Source of the DNA: Sulfurovum sp.
Lineage (GTDB): Bacteria > Campylobacterota > Campylobacteria > Campylobacterales > Sulfurovaceae
Assembly: GCA_020721385.1 (NCBI GenBank)
Contig: DYMW01000047.1
Coordinates: forward strand, 3,574 to 12,067
Reading direction: 5' to 3'
DNA length: 8,494 nucleotides
The translations under genes were made by a program, and so were the position numbers. This document shows, piece after piece, positions 1-6,117 of the stretch; within the stretch, counting starts at the first letter, position 1; each line of letters begins with the position of its first letter. Below the pieces are notes generated by a model. That model made no database searches. It had not been told where the DNA came from and worked only from the letters and a program-made list of their open reading frames with translations.

Positions 1-92
1 CTTTGTTAAAAGATGATGAAAGTGATTTGGAAATTTCAAAAAAAAATCCTATTTTACAAAAAATGCACAATTATGCTATAATATCTCTTTAA
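1..92 (+). CDS. C-terminal end of an upstream gene (partial, possibly M23 peptidase)
   Basis: The frame beginning at base 3 is open to a TAA at 90-92 and encodes about 29 residues, hydrophilic and rich in Asp, Glu and Lys, ending in YAIISL. The other two plus frames are closed within 15 bases, and the stop lies 17 bases before the lpxC start, as expected for an upstream gene on the same strand. No domain is visible in this fragment. From memory of Campylobacterota gene order, the gene before lpxC is often an M23-family peptidoglycan endopeptidase, so that identity is an inference from position only. It could also be chance open sequence. Confidence 0.5.
   Translation, partial: LLKDDESDLEISKKNPILQKMHNYAIISL
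53..82 (+). promoter_or_regulatory. Predicted sigma-70 promoter for lpxC, extended -10
   Basis: TATAAT at 77-82 is a perfect -10 box, preceded by TGC at 74-76, giving an extended -10 (TGNTATAAT). TTTACA at 53-58 matches five of six bases of the -35 consensus with an 18-base spacer. Transcription would start near base 89-90, leaving a leader of about 20 bases that contains the lpxC ribosome binding site AAGGAA (97-102). The promoter lies inside the last codons of the upstream gene. Extended -10 boxes with weak -35 boxes are typical of Campylobacterota. Confidence 0.7.
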
Positions 93-109
93 AATAAAGG
101 AATATAGAT

Positions 110-994
110 ATGAATCAACGAACCATTCGTCAGCCAGTTGAAGTTGTAGGAATAGGACTTCACAAAGGTGAACCTATTAAATTACGACTTGAACCTCTTG
201 GGATTGATGCAGGAATTGTTTTCTATAGAGAAGATTTAGCCTTAAGCATACCCCTTTCTCCATCGAGTGTTATCGATACACAAATGGCGACAGTAATTGG
301 TTCTAAGAAAGGATATATCTCTACCATTGAACATTTTCTTTCTGCTGTGTATGCTTATGGTATTGACAATATGCGGGTTATTGTTAATGGAAATGAAATG
401 CCAATTATGGATGGAAGTGCAAGTTCTTTTTGTCTGCTTTTAGATGAAGCAGGTATAGCAGAGCAAGAAGCTTCTAAGCAGGTCATTCGGATTAAGAAAA
501 TGGTTGAAGTGGTTGATGGTAAAAAGTTTGTAAGACTTGAACCAAGCAACCATGTAACCTTTGATTTTGAAATTGATTTTGAACATCCTGCAATTGGTCA
601 ACAGTCTCAATCGTACAGTTTTGGTACTCGACCTTTTGTCGAAGAGATTGCACGGGCTAGAACCTTTGGATTTGCCAGAGACATTCAATATTTACAGAGT
701 ATTAATCTTGCTTTGGGTGCGAGTTTGAATAATGCCATTGGATTGGATGATGAGAAGGTATTAAATCCTGAAGGATTAAGATTTGAAAATGAATTTGCTC
801 GTCATAAAATCTTAGATGCCATGGGTGACATGATGGTTATGGGACATAATGTATTGGGTGCTTATAGTTCATTTGCAGGAAGTCATAAACTTAACCATGA
901 GTTAACGGTTAAACTCTTGGCAGATACAGCCAACTATGAAATGGTTACCTTAGAAAAAGTAAAAAGTCGGGAGTTTGCAAAAAGTTTTGCCTAG
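110..994 (+). CDS. lpxC: UDP-3-O-acyl-N-acetylglucosamine deacetylase LpxC
   Basis: This zinc enzyme removes the acetyl group from UDP-3-O-acyl-GlcNAc, the committed step of lipid A synthesis in the cytoplasm, so the organism makes lipopolysaccharide or lipooligosaccharide. The 294-residue protein is close to the usual family length of about 300. Landmarks are GIGLHKG near the N terminus, EHFLSA with zinc ligand H75 and catalytic E74, MDGSA at about 100, ARTFGF at 183-188 (the substrate-contacting Thr-Phe), and HKILD at 232-236, which supplies zinc ligands H232 and D236 plus K233. H259 in the GSHKLNHEL stretch matches the catalytic His265 of E. coli. The ATG start is well supported by AAGGAA seven bases upstream. 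The C terminus ends in AKSFA and does not clearly match the E. coli FtsH degron. The last codons overlap the start of the next gene. Confidence 0.97.
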   Translation: MNQRTIRQPVEVVGIGLHKGEPIKLRLEPLGIDAGIVFYREDLALSIPLSPSSVIDTQMATVIGSKKGYISTIEHFLSAVYAYGIDNMRVIVNGNEMPIMDGSASSFCLLLDEAGIAEQEASKQVIRIKKMVEVVDGKKFVRLEPSNHVTFDFEIDFEHPAIGQQSQSYSFGTRPFVEEIARARTFGFARDIQYLQSINLALGASLNNAIGLDDEKVLNPEGLRFENEFARHKILDAMGDMMVMGHNVLGAYSSFAGSHKLNHELTVKLLADTANYEMVTLEKVKSREFAKSFA

Positions 995-1445
995 TTTATA
1001 TGAAATTTTAATTGTCTCTATCGCGTCACCTTTGCTCATTGGGGTTTATAAAGATGGTCTATTAATAGAAGAGATAACCAGTGAGCAAAAAACCTCTGAA
1101 GTGCTTTTAAAAAAATTAATGGAGATTTCTAAGAGATATAACTATACCCATATTGTCTATACCAATGGGCCTGGAAGTTATATGTCGATTAAACTTACCT
1201 ACATTACTTTACGTTCTTTAGAGATTTTAAAGGGTATTTCTTTTGATGGATGCAATGCTTTTGATTTAAATGGACAAAAACCCATCAAAGCAATGGGTAA
1301 ACTCTACTTTATCAAGGAAAAAGAGACTATAATAACGAAAAAATTTGATGAGGTTGTAGAGCAACGGTTTAAACTACCTTCCATGTTGAGTGAAGTAACT
1401 ATTTTAGACGATAATAAGCCGTTGTATATTCTACCTGCCGTGTAA
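987..1445 (+). CDS. tsaB: Short TsaB-like protein (tRNA t6A biosynthesis)
   Basis: TsaB is the non-catalytic partner of TsaD in the complex that places threonylcarbamoyl on A37 of ANN-decoding tRNAs. The evidence is the glycine loop NGPGSYMSIK, matching the family's GPGSFTGLR, followed by a helix and LKGI, and an N-terminal strand pair ILIVSIASPLLIGVYKDG resembling the first ASKHA strands. At about 152 residues it is much shorter than the usual 220-240: the N-terminal subdomain is present and most of the second is missing. The usual Asp-Thr of the first strand is replaced by Ser-Ile. The frame has no suitable ATG. TTG at 987 is favoured because GGGAG (969-973) lies 13 bases upstream; TTG at 975 would be only one base from it. 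Either start overlaps the lpxC end, suggesting translational coupling. Family assignment is reasonable but not certain. Confidence 0.72.
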   Translation: MPSLYEILIVSIASPLLIGVYKDGLLIEEITSEQKTSEVLLKKLMEISKRYNYTHIVYTNGPGSYMSIKLTYITLRSLEILKGISFDGCNAFDLNGQKPIKAMGKLYFIKEKETIITKKFDEVVEQRFKLPSMLSEVTILDDNKPLYILPAV

Positions 1446-1477
1446 TTGTAATTGTTTATTGCAAGTATGACATCAGC

Positions 1478-1485
1478 AAAGGAAG
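1478..1485 (+). promoter_or_regulatory. Ribosome binding site deciding the TTG start of thrB
   Basis: AAAGGAAG lies four bases before the TTG at 1490. There is no in-frame ATG nearby: the ATG at 1467 is in another frame that closes within about 27 codons. The homoserine kinase signature starts three residues after this TTG, so the site supports TTG as the real start. Confidence 0.6.
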
Positions 1486-1489
1486 TACT

Positions 1490-2371
1490 TTGTTCGTATC
1501 GGTACCAGCAACATCTGCCAACCTTGGACCAGGGTTTGATACTTTAGGTTTGGCGGTTAATCTTCGTAATGAGATAACCATTAAACCTTCTAAATTCTTT
1601 TCGGTTTCTACTCGGGGAGAAGGGGCCGAAAACCCACATATTCGAAAAAATATTTTGTTTATGACCATTTTTAATAAAACCTACCAGTGTCTACGAGGGA
1701 ATCGAGACAATTTTAGATTTGAATTTACCAATCGTATTCCTATTTCTAGGGGACTTGGTAGTTCTTCTGCGGTTATTACAGCAGCATTAACCGCTGCTTA
1801 TGTGGCTGCTGGTGAGCGTTATAATAAACGAGAAATATTAAATTTGGCATTGGAATATGAACCCCATCCTGACAATATTACCCCTGCAGTGATGGGTGGG
1901 TTTAATGTCGCTTGTGTTGAAGATAAAAAAGTATACAGTAAAAAGCGTAAAGTGCCAGATTATCTTAAAGCAGTTTTGGTGATTCCCGATAAAACCATTT
2001 CAACAGCAAAATCACGAACCATTTTGCCTGAAACCTATAAAACAGAAGAGGTTGTTTACTCTTTGTCAAGAGCTGCCTTTATGACCTCACTCTTTATGAC
2101 AGAGTCGTGGGATTTACTGCGTATCGCGTCCAAAGATAAGCTACATCAAACAAGAAGAATGAAACAGATGCCTGAGTTATTTGAGGTACAAAAGACAGCA
2201 TTAAATAATGGTGCAATTATGAGTACACTCTCAGGGAGTGGATCAACTTTTTTTACATTGGCATATAATGATGACAGTAAAAAAATACATCAAGCACTAG
2301 AGAAAAATTTTTCGCAATATAGAGTGTTTACACGGTCACTTGATAATTATGGTATAATTTCAAAGAGTTAA
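1490..2371 (+). CDS. thrB: Homoserine kinase ThrB (GHMP family)
   Basis: ThrB phosphorylates L-homoserine with ATP to O-phosphohomoserine, the substrate of threonine synthase. The 293-residue protein is of normal length. GHMP kinase landmarks are all present: the N-terminal VPATSANLGPGFDTLG (residues 5-20), the ATP-binding loop P84-ISRGLGSSSA (84-94), EPHPDNITPAVMGG (124-137), a conserved LHQTRR segment near 219 and the C-terminal glycine loop LSGSGST (247-253). The start is TTG, supported by AAAGGAAG just upstream and by homology beginning almost at once. A 44-base gap separates it from the TsaB-like gene, with no clear promoter or terminator, so it is probably cotranscribed with lpxC. Its placement among envelope and translation genes is conserved in Campylobacterota as far as I recall. 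Its last codons contain a possible promoter for the following genes. Confidence 0.96.
   Translation: MFVSVPATSANLGPGFDTLGLAVNLRNEITIKPSKFFSVSTRGEGAENPHIRKNILFMTIFNKTYQCLRGNRDNFRFEFTNRIPISRGLGSSSAVITAALTAAYVAAGERYNKREILNLALEYEPHPDNITPAVMGGFNVACVEDKKVYSKKRKVPDYLKAVLVIPDKTISTAKSRTILPETYKTEEVVYSLSRAAFMTSLFMTESWDLLRIASKDKLHQTRRMKQMPELFEVQKTALNNGAIMSTLSGSGSTFFTLAYNDDSKKIHQALEKNFSQYRVFTRSLDNYGIISKS
2350..2358 (+). promoter_or_regulatory. Possible internal promoter (extended -10) for ylxR-infB
   Basis: TGGTATAAT inside the last codons of thrB is a perfect extended -10 (TGN plus TATAAT at 2353-2358). Transcription would start near 2365, giving a leader of about 28 bases before the ylxR TTG with its AGG at 2383-2385. 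No convincing -35 is present at 16-18 bases: TTTACA occurs at 2327-2332, but the spacer would be 20. In Campylobacterota a -35 is often dispensable. A second TATAAT at 2386-2391 overlaps the ribosome binding region and is less likely to be used for ylxR. Confidence 0.4.
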
Positions 2372-2392
2372 CAAAAAAAGTTAGGTATAATA

Positions 2393-2644
2393 TTGCGAAA
2401 AAATAAACCCGTACGCATGTGTTTAGCATGTAGAGAACGAGAACTACAAAAGAATTTAATTCGACTACAAGAAGATAATCATACTATTTTCCCCTACACA
2501 GGTCAAGGTAGAAGTTTTTATTTATGTACTATTTGTTGTGAAAATGAAAAGAAAGTTAAAGGCTTAACAAAACGTTTTCGACTCTCTACAGAAGATAGTG
2601 AACAGTTTGTTAAGTATTTAAAGGAGTTAAATAAGAATGGATAG
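2393..2644 (+). CDS. ylxR: YlxR family (DUF448) small RNA-binding protein
   Basis: An 83-residue basic protein of the YlxR/DUF448 family, encoded next to infB in many bacteria; the Bacillus member has been linked to RNase P. The family pattern is visible: RMCLACRERE near the N terminus, a short strand region with IRLQEDN, then GQGRSFYLC, and a basic C-terminal segment (KKVKGLTKRFRLS). Two CxxC pairs (C10/C13 and C45/C48, plus C49) could bind a metal. The start is TTG at 2393 with AGG seven bases upstream; the first in-frame ATG (residue 9) would cut into the conserved RMC motif. It begins 21 bases after thrB, and its stop overlaps the infB start by 8 bases, so the two are probably translationally coupled. 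Its molecular role here is inferred from the family only. Confidence 0.85.
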   Translation: MRKNKPVRMCLACRERELQKNLIRLQEDNHTIFPYTGQGRSFYLCTICCENEKKVKGLTKRFRLSTEDSEQFVKYLKELNKNG

Positions 2645-5294
2645 AGTTAAAATCCAAGAGATAGCAGCCGAAGCAGGTGCAACGAATGCTGACCTTATTG
2701 AGAAAGCTAAAGAGTTAGGCTATGATGTAAAAGCAGCAAACAGTTCATTAACTGTAGAACAGGCTGGAATTTTAGTTGATTATGTAATTAATGGTGTTAA
2801 ACCAGAAGTTAAAAAAGAAAAACCTATTGTAAAACAAGCCAAAGTTGTTAAAAAAGCTGACATACAAAAAAGTGAAGTCAAAAAGAGCGTTGAAAAAACT
2901 GTTTCTGAAAAGCCTATTAAGGTAAAAGAAGTGGTAAAAGAAGTCTCTACTCCTATAAATGAGCCAAAGGTTAAAGAGATTAAATCTAAAAAAGAAGTTG
3001 TTGAAGTGAAAGAAATATCTGTGATTTCCAAGGTTGAAGCAGTCGTGGTAGAAAAAGTGAAGCCAAAAATAAAGAAAAAACGTATTGGTATTACGGTTGT
3101 TAAAAAAGCTGATCGTGAAAAGCCAAAACTTAAAATAATTGATGAGCGTTTGCCTGTTGAAGAGATTGAAGTTGTTAATAAAAAACAAACAGATATGTCA
3201 TTGGCTCCTAAAAAGAAAAAAGCGAAAAAAATTGCACAAGCCAAAACAAGTGGTGAAAAACTTACATTTATGAGTAATACAAATCTTGGTGGAAGAGAAA
3301 TCGGAACCGAGATAGAAGAAGAAGAAGTAATGATGCTTGACTTCTCTGATAAAAATATCTATGAAGATATGATGAAACAGGAACAAAAGCGTAAAGAAGA
3401 GGCGAAAAAAAGAGCCTTGGATGGTAGTATTGCTCAAAGTGGTAATCGGGGTGGACAATCACGACATAAACCTTCTGGTCTTAGACGAGGTGGAAAACGT
3501 AAACGATATATTAAAGAAGAGAGTACAGGACCAATTACTTCTATTGAAATTCCTGAAAATGTAAGGGTTTATGAGTTTGCTGAAAAAGTAGGTAGAAGCA
3601 CAGGTGAAGTAATTAAAGTTCTTTTCACATTGGGAACGATGTTTACTCAAAATGACTTTTTAGATAAAGATTCTATTGAAATTTTGGCAGAAGAGTTTGA
3701 AGTGGAAGTACACACGATTGATCCATTAGATGCATTGGATTATGTTAAAGCGTATGATGAGATTGAAAATGAGCAAGAAGAGGAGAGACCACCTGTTATT
3801 ACCATTATGGGTCACGTTGACCACGGTAAGACTTCACTTCTTGATAAAATTCGTTCAACCAAAATAGCAGATAAAGAAGCAGGTGGAATTACGCAACATG
3901 TTGGAGCTTATCAAATTGAAAAAAATGGTAAAAAGATTTCATTTATTGATACTCCAGGTCACTTTGCCTTTACAGAGATGAGGGCTAGAGGGGTTCAAGC
4001 AACGGACATTGTTATTATTGTTGTAGCCGCCGATGATGGAGTAAAAGAACAGACAAGAGAAGCTATTTCACACGCGAAAGCTGCTGGAGTACCGATTGTT
4101 GTTGCGATTAATAAAATGGACAAAGAGAGTGCCAATCCAGAGATGGCGAAGTCACAATTGGCAGAACTTGGAATTACACCTGTTGAGTGGGGTGGAGAAA
4201 ATGAATTTGTTCCTGTATCAGCACGTACAGGTGAAGGAATTGATGAGTTATTGGATACCCTTTTACTTACAGCAGAAGTGATGGAGCTTAGAGCCGATTC
4301 ACATAGAAATGCAAAAGCAATTGTGCTTGAGAGTTCTGTTGAAAAAGGTTTTGGTGCGATAGCCAATGTTATTATTCATAATGGTACATTAAATGTTGGA
4401 GACAGCTTTGTGGTTGGTACAACGTATGGTAAAGTCAAAACGATGATACTTGACGATGGTACCCGAACCAAATCAATTGGACCGAGTACTCCTGCTGCGG
4501 TTGTTGGATTGGCAGAAGTTCCAACTGCTGGTGATGTTTTAGTGGTTATGAACAGTGACAAAGAGGCAAGAGAACTTGCCAATAAAAGAGCTGAATATTC
4601 AAGAACCAAAGAGCTTTCTAAAAGTACCAAAGTTTCATTTGAAGAGCTTAGTTCAATTATTGCAGAGGGGAATCTTAAATCTCTTCCTGTTATTATTAAA
4701 ACCGATGTTCAAGGCTCTCTTGAAGCGATTAAAGGAACTTTGGCTGAGCTTAAAAACGAAGAAGTTAAAGTTCATGTTATTCATGAAGGTGTGGGTAATA
4801 TTAGTGAGAGTGATGTTCAATTGGCAAATGCAAGTGAACATGCGATCATTATAGGCTTTAACGTTAAACCTAGCACTACTGTTAAAAATAGAGCCAAAGA
4901 AGTTGGTGTTGAGATTAAAACCTACTCGGTTATCTTTGAACTTATTGATGATATTAAATTGCTTCTTGGTGGTATGATGAGTCCAGTTATTTCAGAAGAG
5001 ATAACAGGTCAAGTAGAAGTGCGTGAGACCTTCTCTGTGGCTAAAGTAGGAACCATTGCAGGTTGTAAAGTTATTAGTGGTACGATTGTTAGAAATGCTG
5101 GTGCCAGAGTTATTCGTGAGGGTGTGGTCATTCATACAACAAACATCTCTTCTCTTAAACGATTTAACGATGATGTTAGAGAAGTTAAGAATGGATATGA
5201 ATGTGGTATTATGCTTTCAAACTGCAACGATATTAAAGATGGTGACATCATTGAAACCTTTAAAATGGTAGAAGAAAAAGTTAAGTTAGCTTAG
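2637..5294 (+). CDS. infB: Translation initiation factor IF2
   Basis: IF2 is the GTPase that places initiator fMet-tRNA on the 30S subunit and promotes 50S joining. The 885-residue protein is full length. An N-terminal IF2_N domain (about 1-55) is followed by a long linker rich in Lys, Val and Glu (about 55-230), an acidic-to-basic region with a Gly/Arg/Lys-rich patch (about 265-290) and a second IF2_N domain (about 300-360). The G domain has all motifs: GHVDHGKT (392-399), DTPGH (438-442, catalytic H442), NKMD (492-495) and SARTGEG (528-534). Domains II, III and the fMet-binding C2 domain follow, the last with GTIAGC near 805-810 and YECGI. The ATG has AAGGAG (2621-2626) ten bases upstream and lies inside the end of ylxR. 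The stop codon overlaps the AGG that serves rbfA. Confidence 0.98.
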   Translation: MDRVKIQEIAAEAGATNADLIEKAKELGYDVKAANSSLTVEQAGILVDYVINGVKPEVKKEKPIVKQAKVVKKADIQKSEVKKSVEKTVSEKPIKVKEVVKEVSTPINEPKVKEIKSKKEVVEVKEISVISKVEAVVVEKVKPKIKKKRIGITVVKKADREKPKLKIIDERLPVEEIEVVNKKQTDMSLAPKKKKAKKIAQAKTSGEKLTFMSNTNLGGREIGTEIEEEEVMMLDFSDKNIYEDMMKQEQKRKEEAKKRALDGSIAQSGNRGGQSRHKPSGLRRGGKRKRYIKEESTGPITSIEIPENVRVYEFAEKVGRSTGEVIKVLFTLGTMFTQNDFLDKDSIEILAEEFEVEVHTIDPLDALDYVKAYDEIENEQEEERPPVITIMGHVDHGKTSLLDKIRSTKIADKEAGGITQHVGAYQIEKNGKKISFIDTPGHFAFTEMRARGVQATDIVIIVVAADDGVKEQTREAISHAKAAGVPIVVAINKMDKESANPEMAKSQLAELGITPVEWGGENEFVPVSARTGEGIDELLDTLLLTAEVMELRADSHRNAKAIVLESSVEKGFGAIANVIIHNGTLNVGDSFVVGTTYGKVKTMILDDGTRTKSIGPSTPAAVVGLAEVPTAGDVLVVMNSDKEARELANKRAEYSRTKELSKSTKVSFEELSSIIAEGNLKSLPVIIKTDVQGSLEAIKGTLAELKNEEVKVHVIHEGVGNISESDVQLANASEHAIIIGFNVKPSTTVKNRAKEVGVEIKTYSVIFELIDDIKLLLGGMMSPVISEEITGQVEVRETFSVAKVGTIAGCKVISGTIVRNAGARVIREGVVIHTTNISSLKRFNDDVREVKNGYECGIMLSNCNDIKDGDIIETFKMVEEKVKLA

Positions 5295-5304
5295 GTTTAA
5301 TAGT

Positions 5305-5682
5305 ATGAGAGATGAAGAGATAAAAAGAAAGAGAACAGAGTCAAGACTTGTTGAGTTGATTCCTGAAGCTCTTTCTACAATGAATGATAGTCGAATTAAT
5401 GGTTTGAGTGTTACAGAAGTGGTCTGTTCTCGTGGACGTTATGATGCAAAAGTTTATCTTGATAAATCCTATTTAAATGAAAAAGAGCAAGGAGAAGCAT
5501 TAAAACAACTCCGTGCAGTTTCAGGTTATTTGGCAACGTATGTTCGTGAGAGTGAAGGGTGGTATAAATCACCGAAGTTTACTTTTGAATTTGACACACA
5601 GTTGGAACAAATTTCTAATATTGAAGCGATATTTAAAGAGATAGCCAAGCGAAATAAAAAGGATGAATCCAATGAGTCTTAA
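5305..5682 (+). CDS. rbfA: 30S ribosome-binding factor RbfA
   Basis: RbfA binds immature 30S subunits and helps 16S rRNA 5'-end processing and late maturation. The 125-residue product has the expected length and the KH-like domain: a basic first helix (EEIKRKRTESRLVELIPEAL), a strand segment INGLSVTEVVCSRGRYDAKVY within residues 31-51, a helix leading into the Ala-x-Gly kink (AVSG, 71-74) and the final strand KSPKFTFEFD (88-97). The C-terminal tail is charged and probably disordered. The ATG at 5305 is preceded by AGG at 5293-5295, which overlaps the infB stop, and the gap to infB is 10 bases. Its 3' end overlaps rimP by 11 bases. The infB-rbfA pairing is conserved across bacteria, which supports the call. 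Confidence 0.94.
   Translation: MRDEEIKRKRTESRLVELIPEALSTMNDSRINGLSVTEVVCSRGRYDAKVYLDKSYLNEKEQGEALKQLRAVSGYLATYVRESEGWYKSPKFTFEFDTQLEQISNIEAIFKEIAKRNKKDESNES
5658..5663 (+). promoter_or_regulatory. Ribosome binding site deciding the rimP start
   Basis: AAAGGA at 5658-5663 lies 8 bases before the ATG at 5672. The in-frame ATG at 5663 shares its A with this site and is therefore an unlikely start, so the shorter protein beginning MSLNEQ is preferred. Confidence 0.6.
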
Positions 5683-6112
5683 TGAGCAGATAGCCAAAAT
5701 AGTAACGGCTAATGGTGCCAATTTTTATGGTACCGAAATTGTTAAAGATGGTGAAGAGAGTATTTTTAGAGTTTATATCACCCAAGAGGGTGGCGTAAGT
5801 CTTGACCTTTGTGCGGAGATTTCAAATGAACTTTCACCTTTTTTAGATGTGAATCCTCCGATGCATGGTGGTTACTATTTAGAAGTGAGTTCACCAGGAA
5901 TTGAGCGAAAATTGGAAAATCCGATACACTTTATGTCGGCTGTTGGTGAACGTGTAAAGTTCAAAATCAACGGTGGAGACAAAGAAAAAGGTTTGATTCT
6001 TTCTGCTGATGAGACAGGATTTGTCATTGCATTAAAAGGCGAAGAAGTTCGTTTTGAGTATACAAACATTTCTAAGGCAAAAACTTATTTTGAGTGGAAT
6101 AAAACAAACTAA
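5672..6112 (+). CDS. rimP: Ribosome maturation factor RimP
   Basis: RimP assists early assembly of the 30S subunit, near the uS12 region. The product is 146 residues from the preferred ATG (149 from the ATG at 5663), a normal family length. The N-terminal alpha/beta domain ends in the hallmark YYLEVSSPGIERKL (about residues 68-81), which corresponds to the family LEVSSPGLDRPL. The C-terminal SH3-like barrel covers roughly 90-142 (GERVKFKI, then FVIALKGEEVRFEYTNISKA). The gene overlaps rbfA by 11 bases. In many bacteria rimP stands upstream of nusA and infB; here it follows rbfA and no nusA is present in the window. It is probably cotranscribed with infB and rbfA. Confidence 0.94.
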   Translation: MSLNEQIAKIVTANGANFYGTEIVKDGEESIFRVYITQEGGVSLDLCAEISNELSPFLDVNPPMHGGYYLEVSSPGIERKLENPIHFMSAVGERVKFKINGGDKEKGLILSADETGFVIALKGEEVRFEYTNISKAKTYFEWNKTN

Positions 6113-6117
6113 TTATT

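Noticed and set aside
355..688. Minus-strand open frames within lpxC
   Set aside because: LpxC motifs on the plus strand account for the region; the antisense products show no family features.
1000..1011. ATG at 1000 as the start of the TsaB-like gene
   Set aside because: It is in a different frame and meets a TAA after two codons.
1467..1550. ATG at 1467 as the thrB start
   Set aside because: It is out of frame with ThrB and its frame closes after about 26 codons.
2772..3244. Two long minus-strand open frames opposite the infB linker
   Set aside because: They are rich in Phe, Asn, Ser and Thr because the sense strand is rich in Lys, Glu and Val codons. They have no ribosome binding site or recognisable motif, and IF2 explains the region.
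3270..3332. In-frame internal ATG codons in infB (3270, 3330) as starts of a shorter IF2 form
   Set aside because: E. coli makes such forms, but neither ATG here has a good ribosome binding site at proper spacing, so there is no positive evidence.
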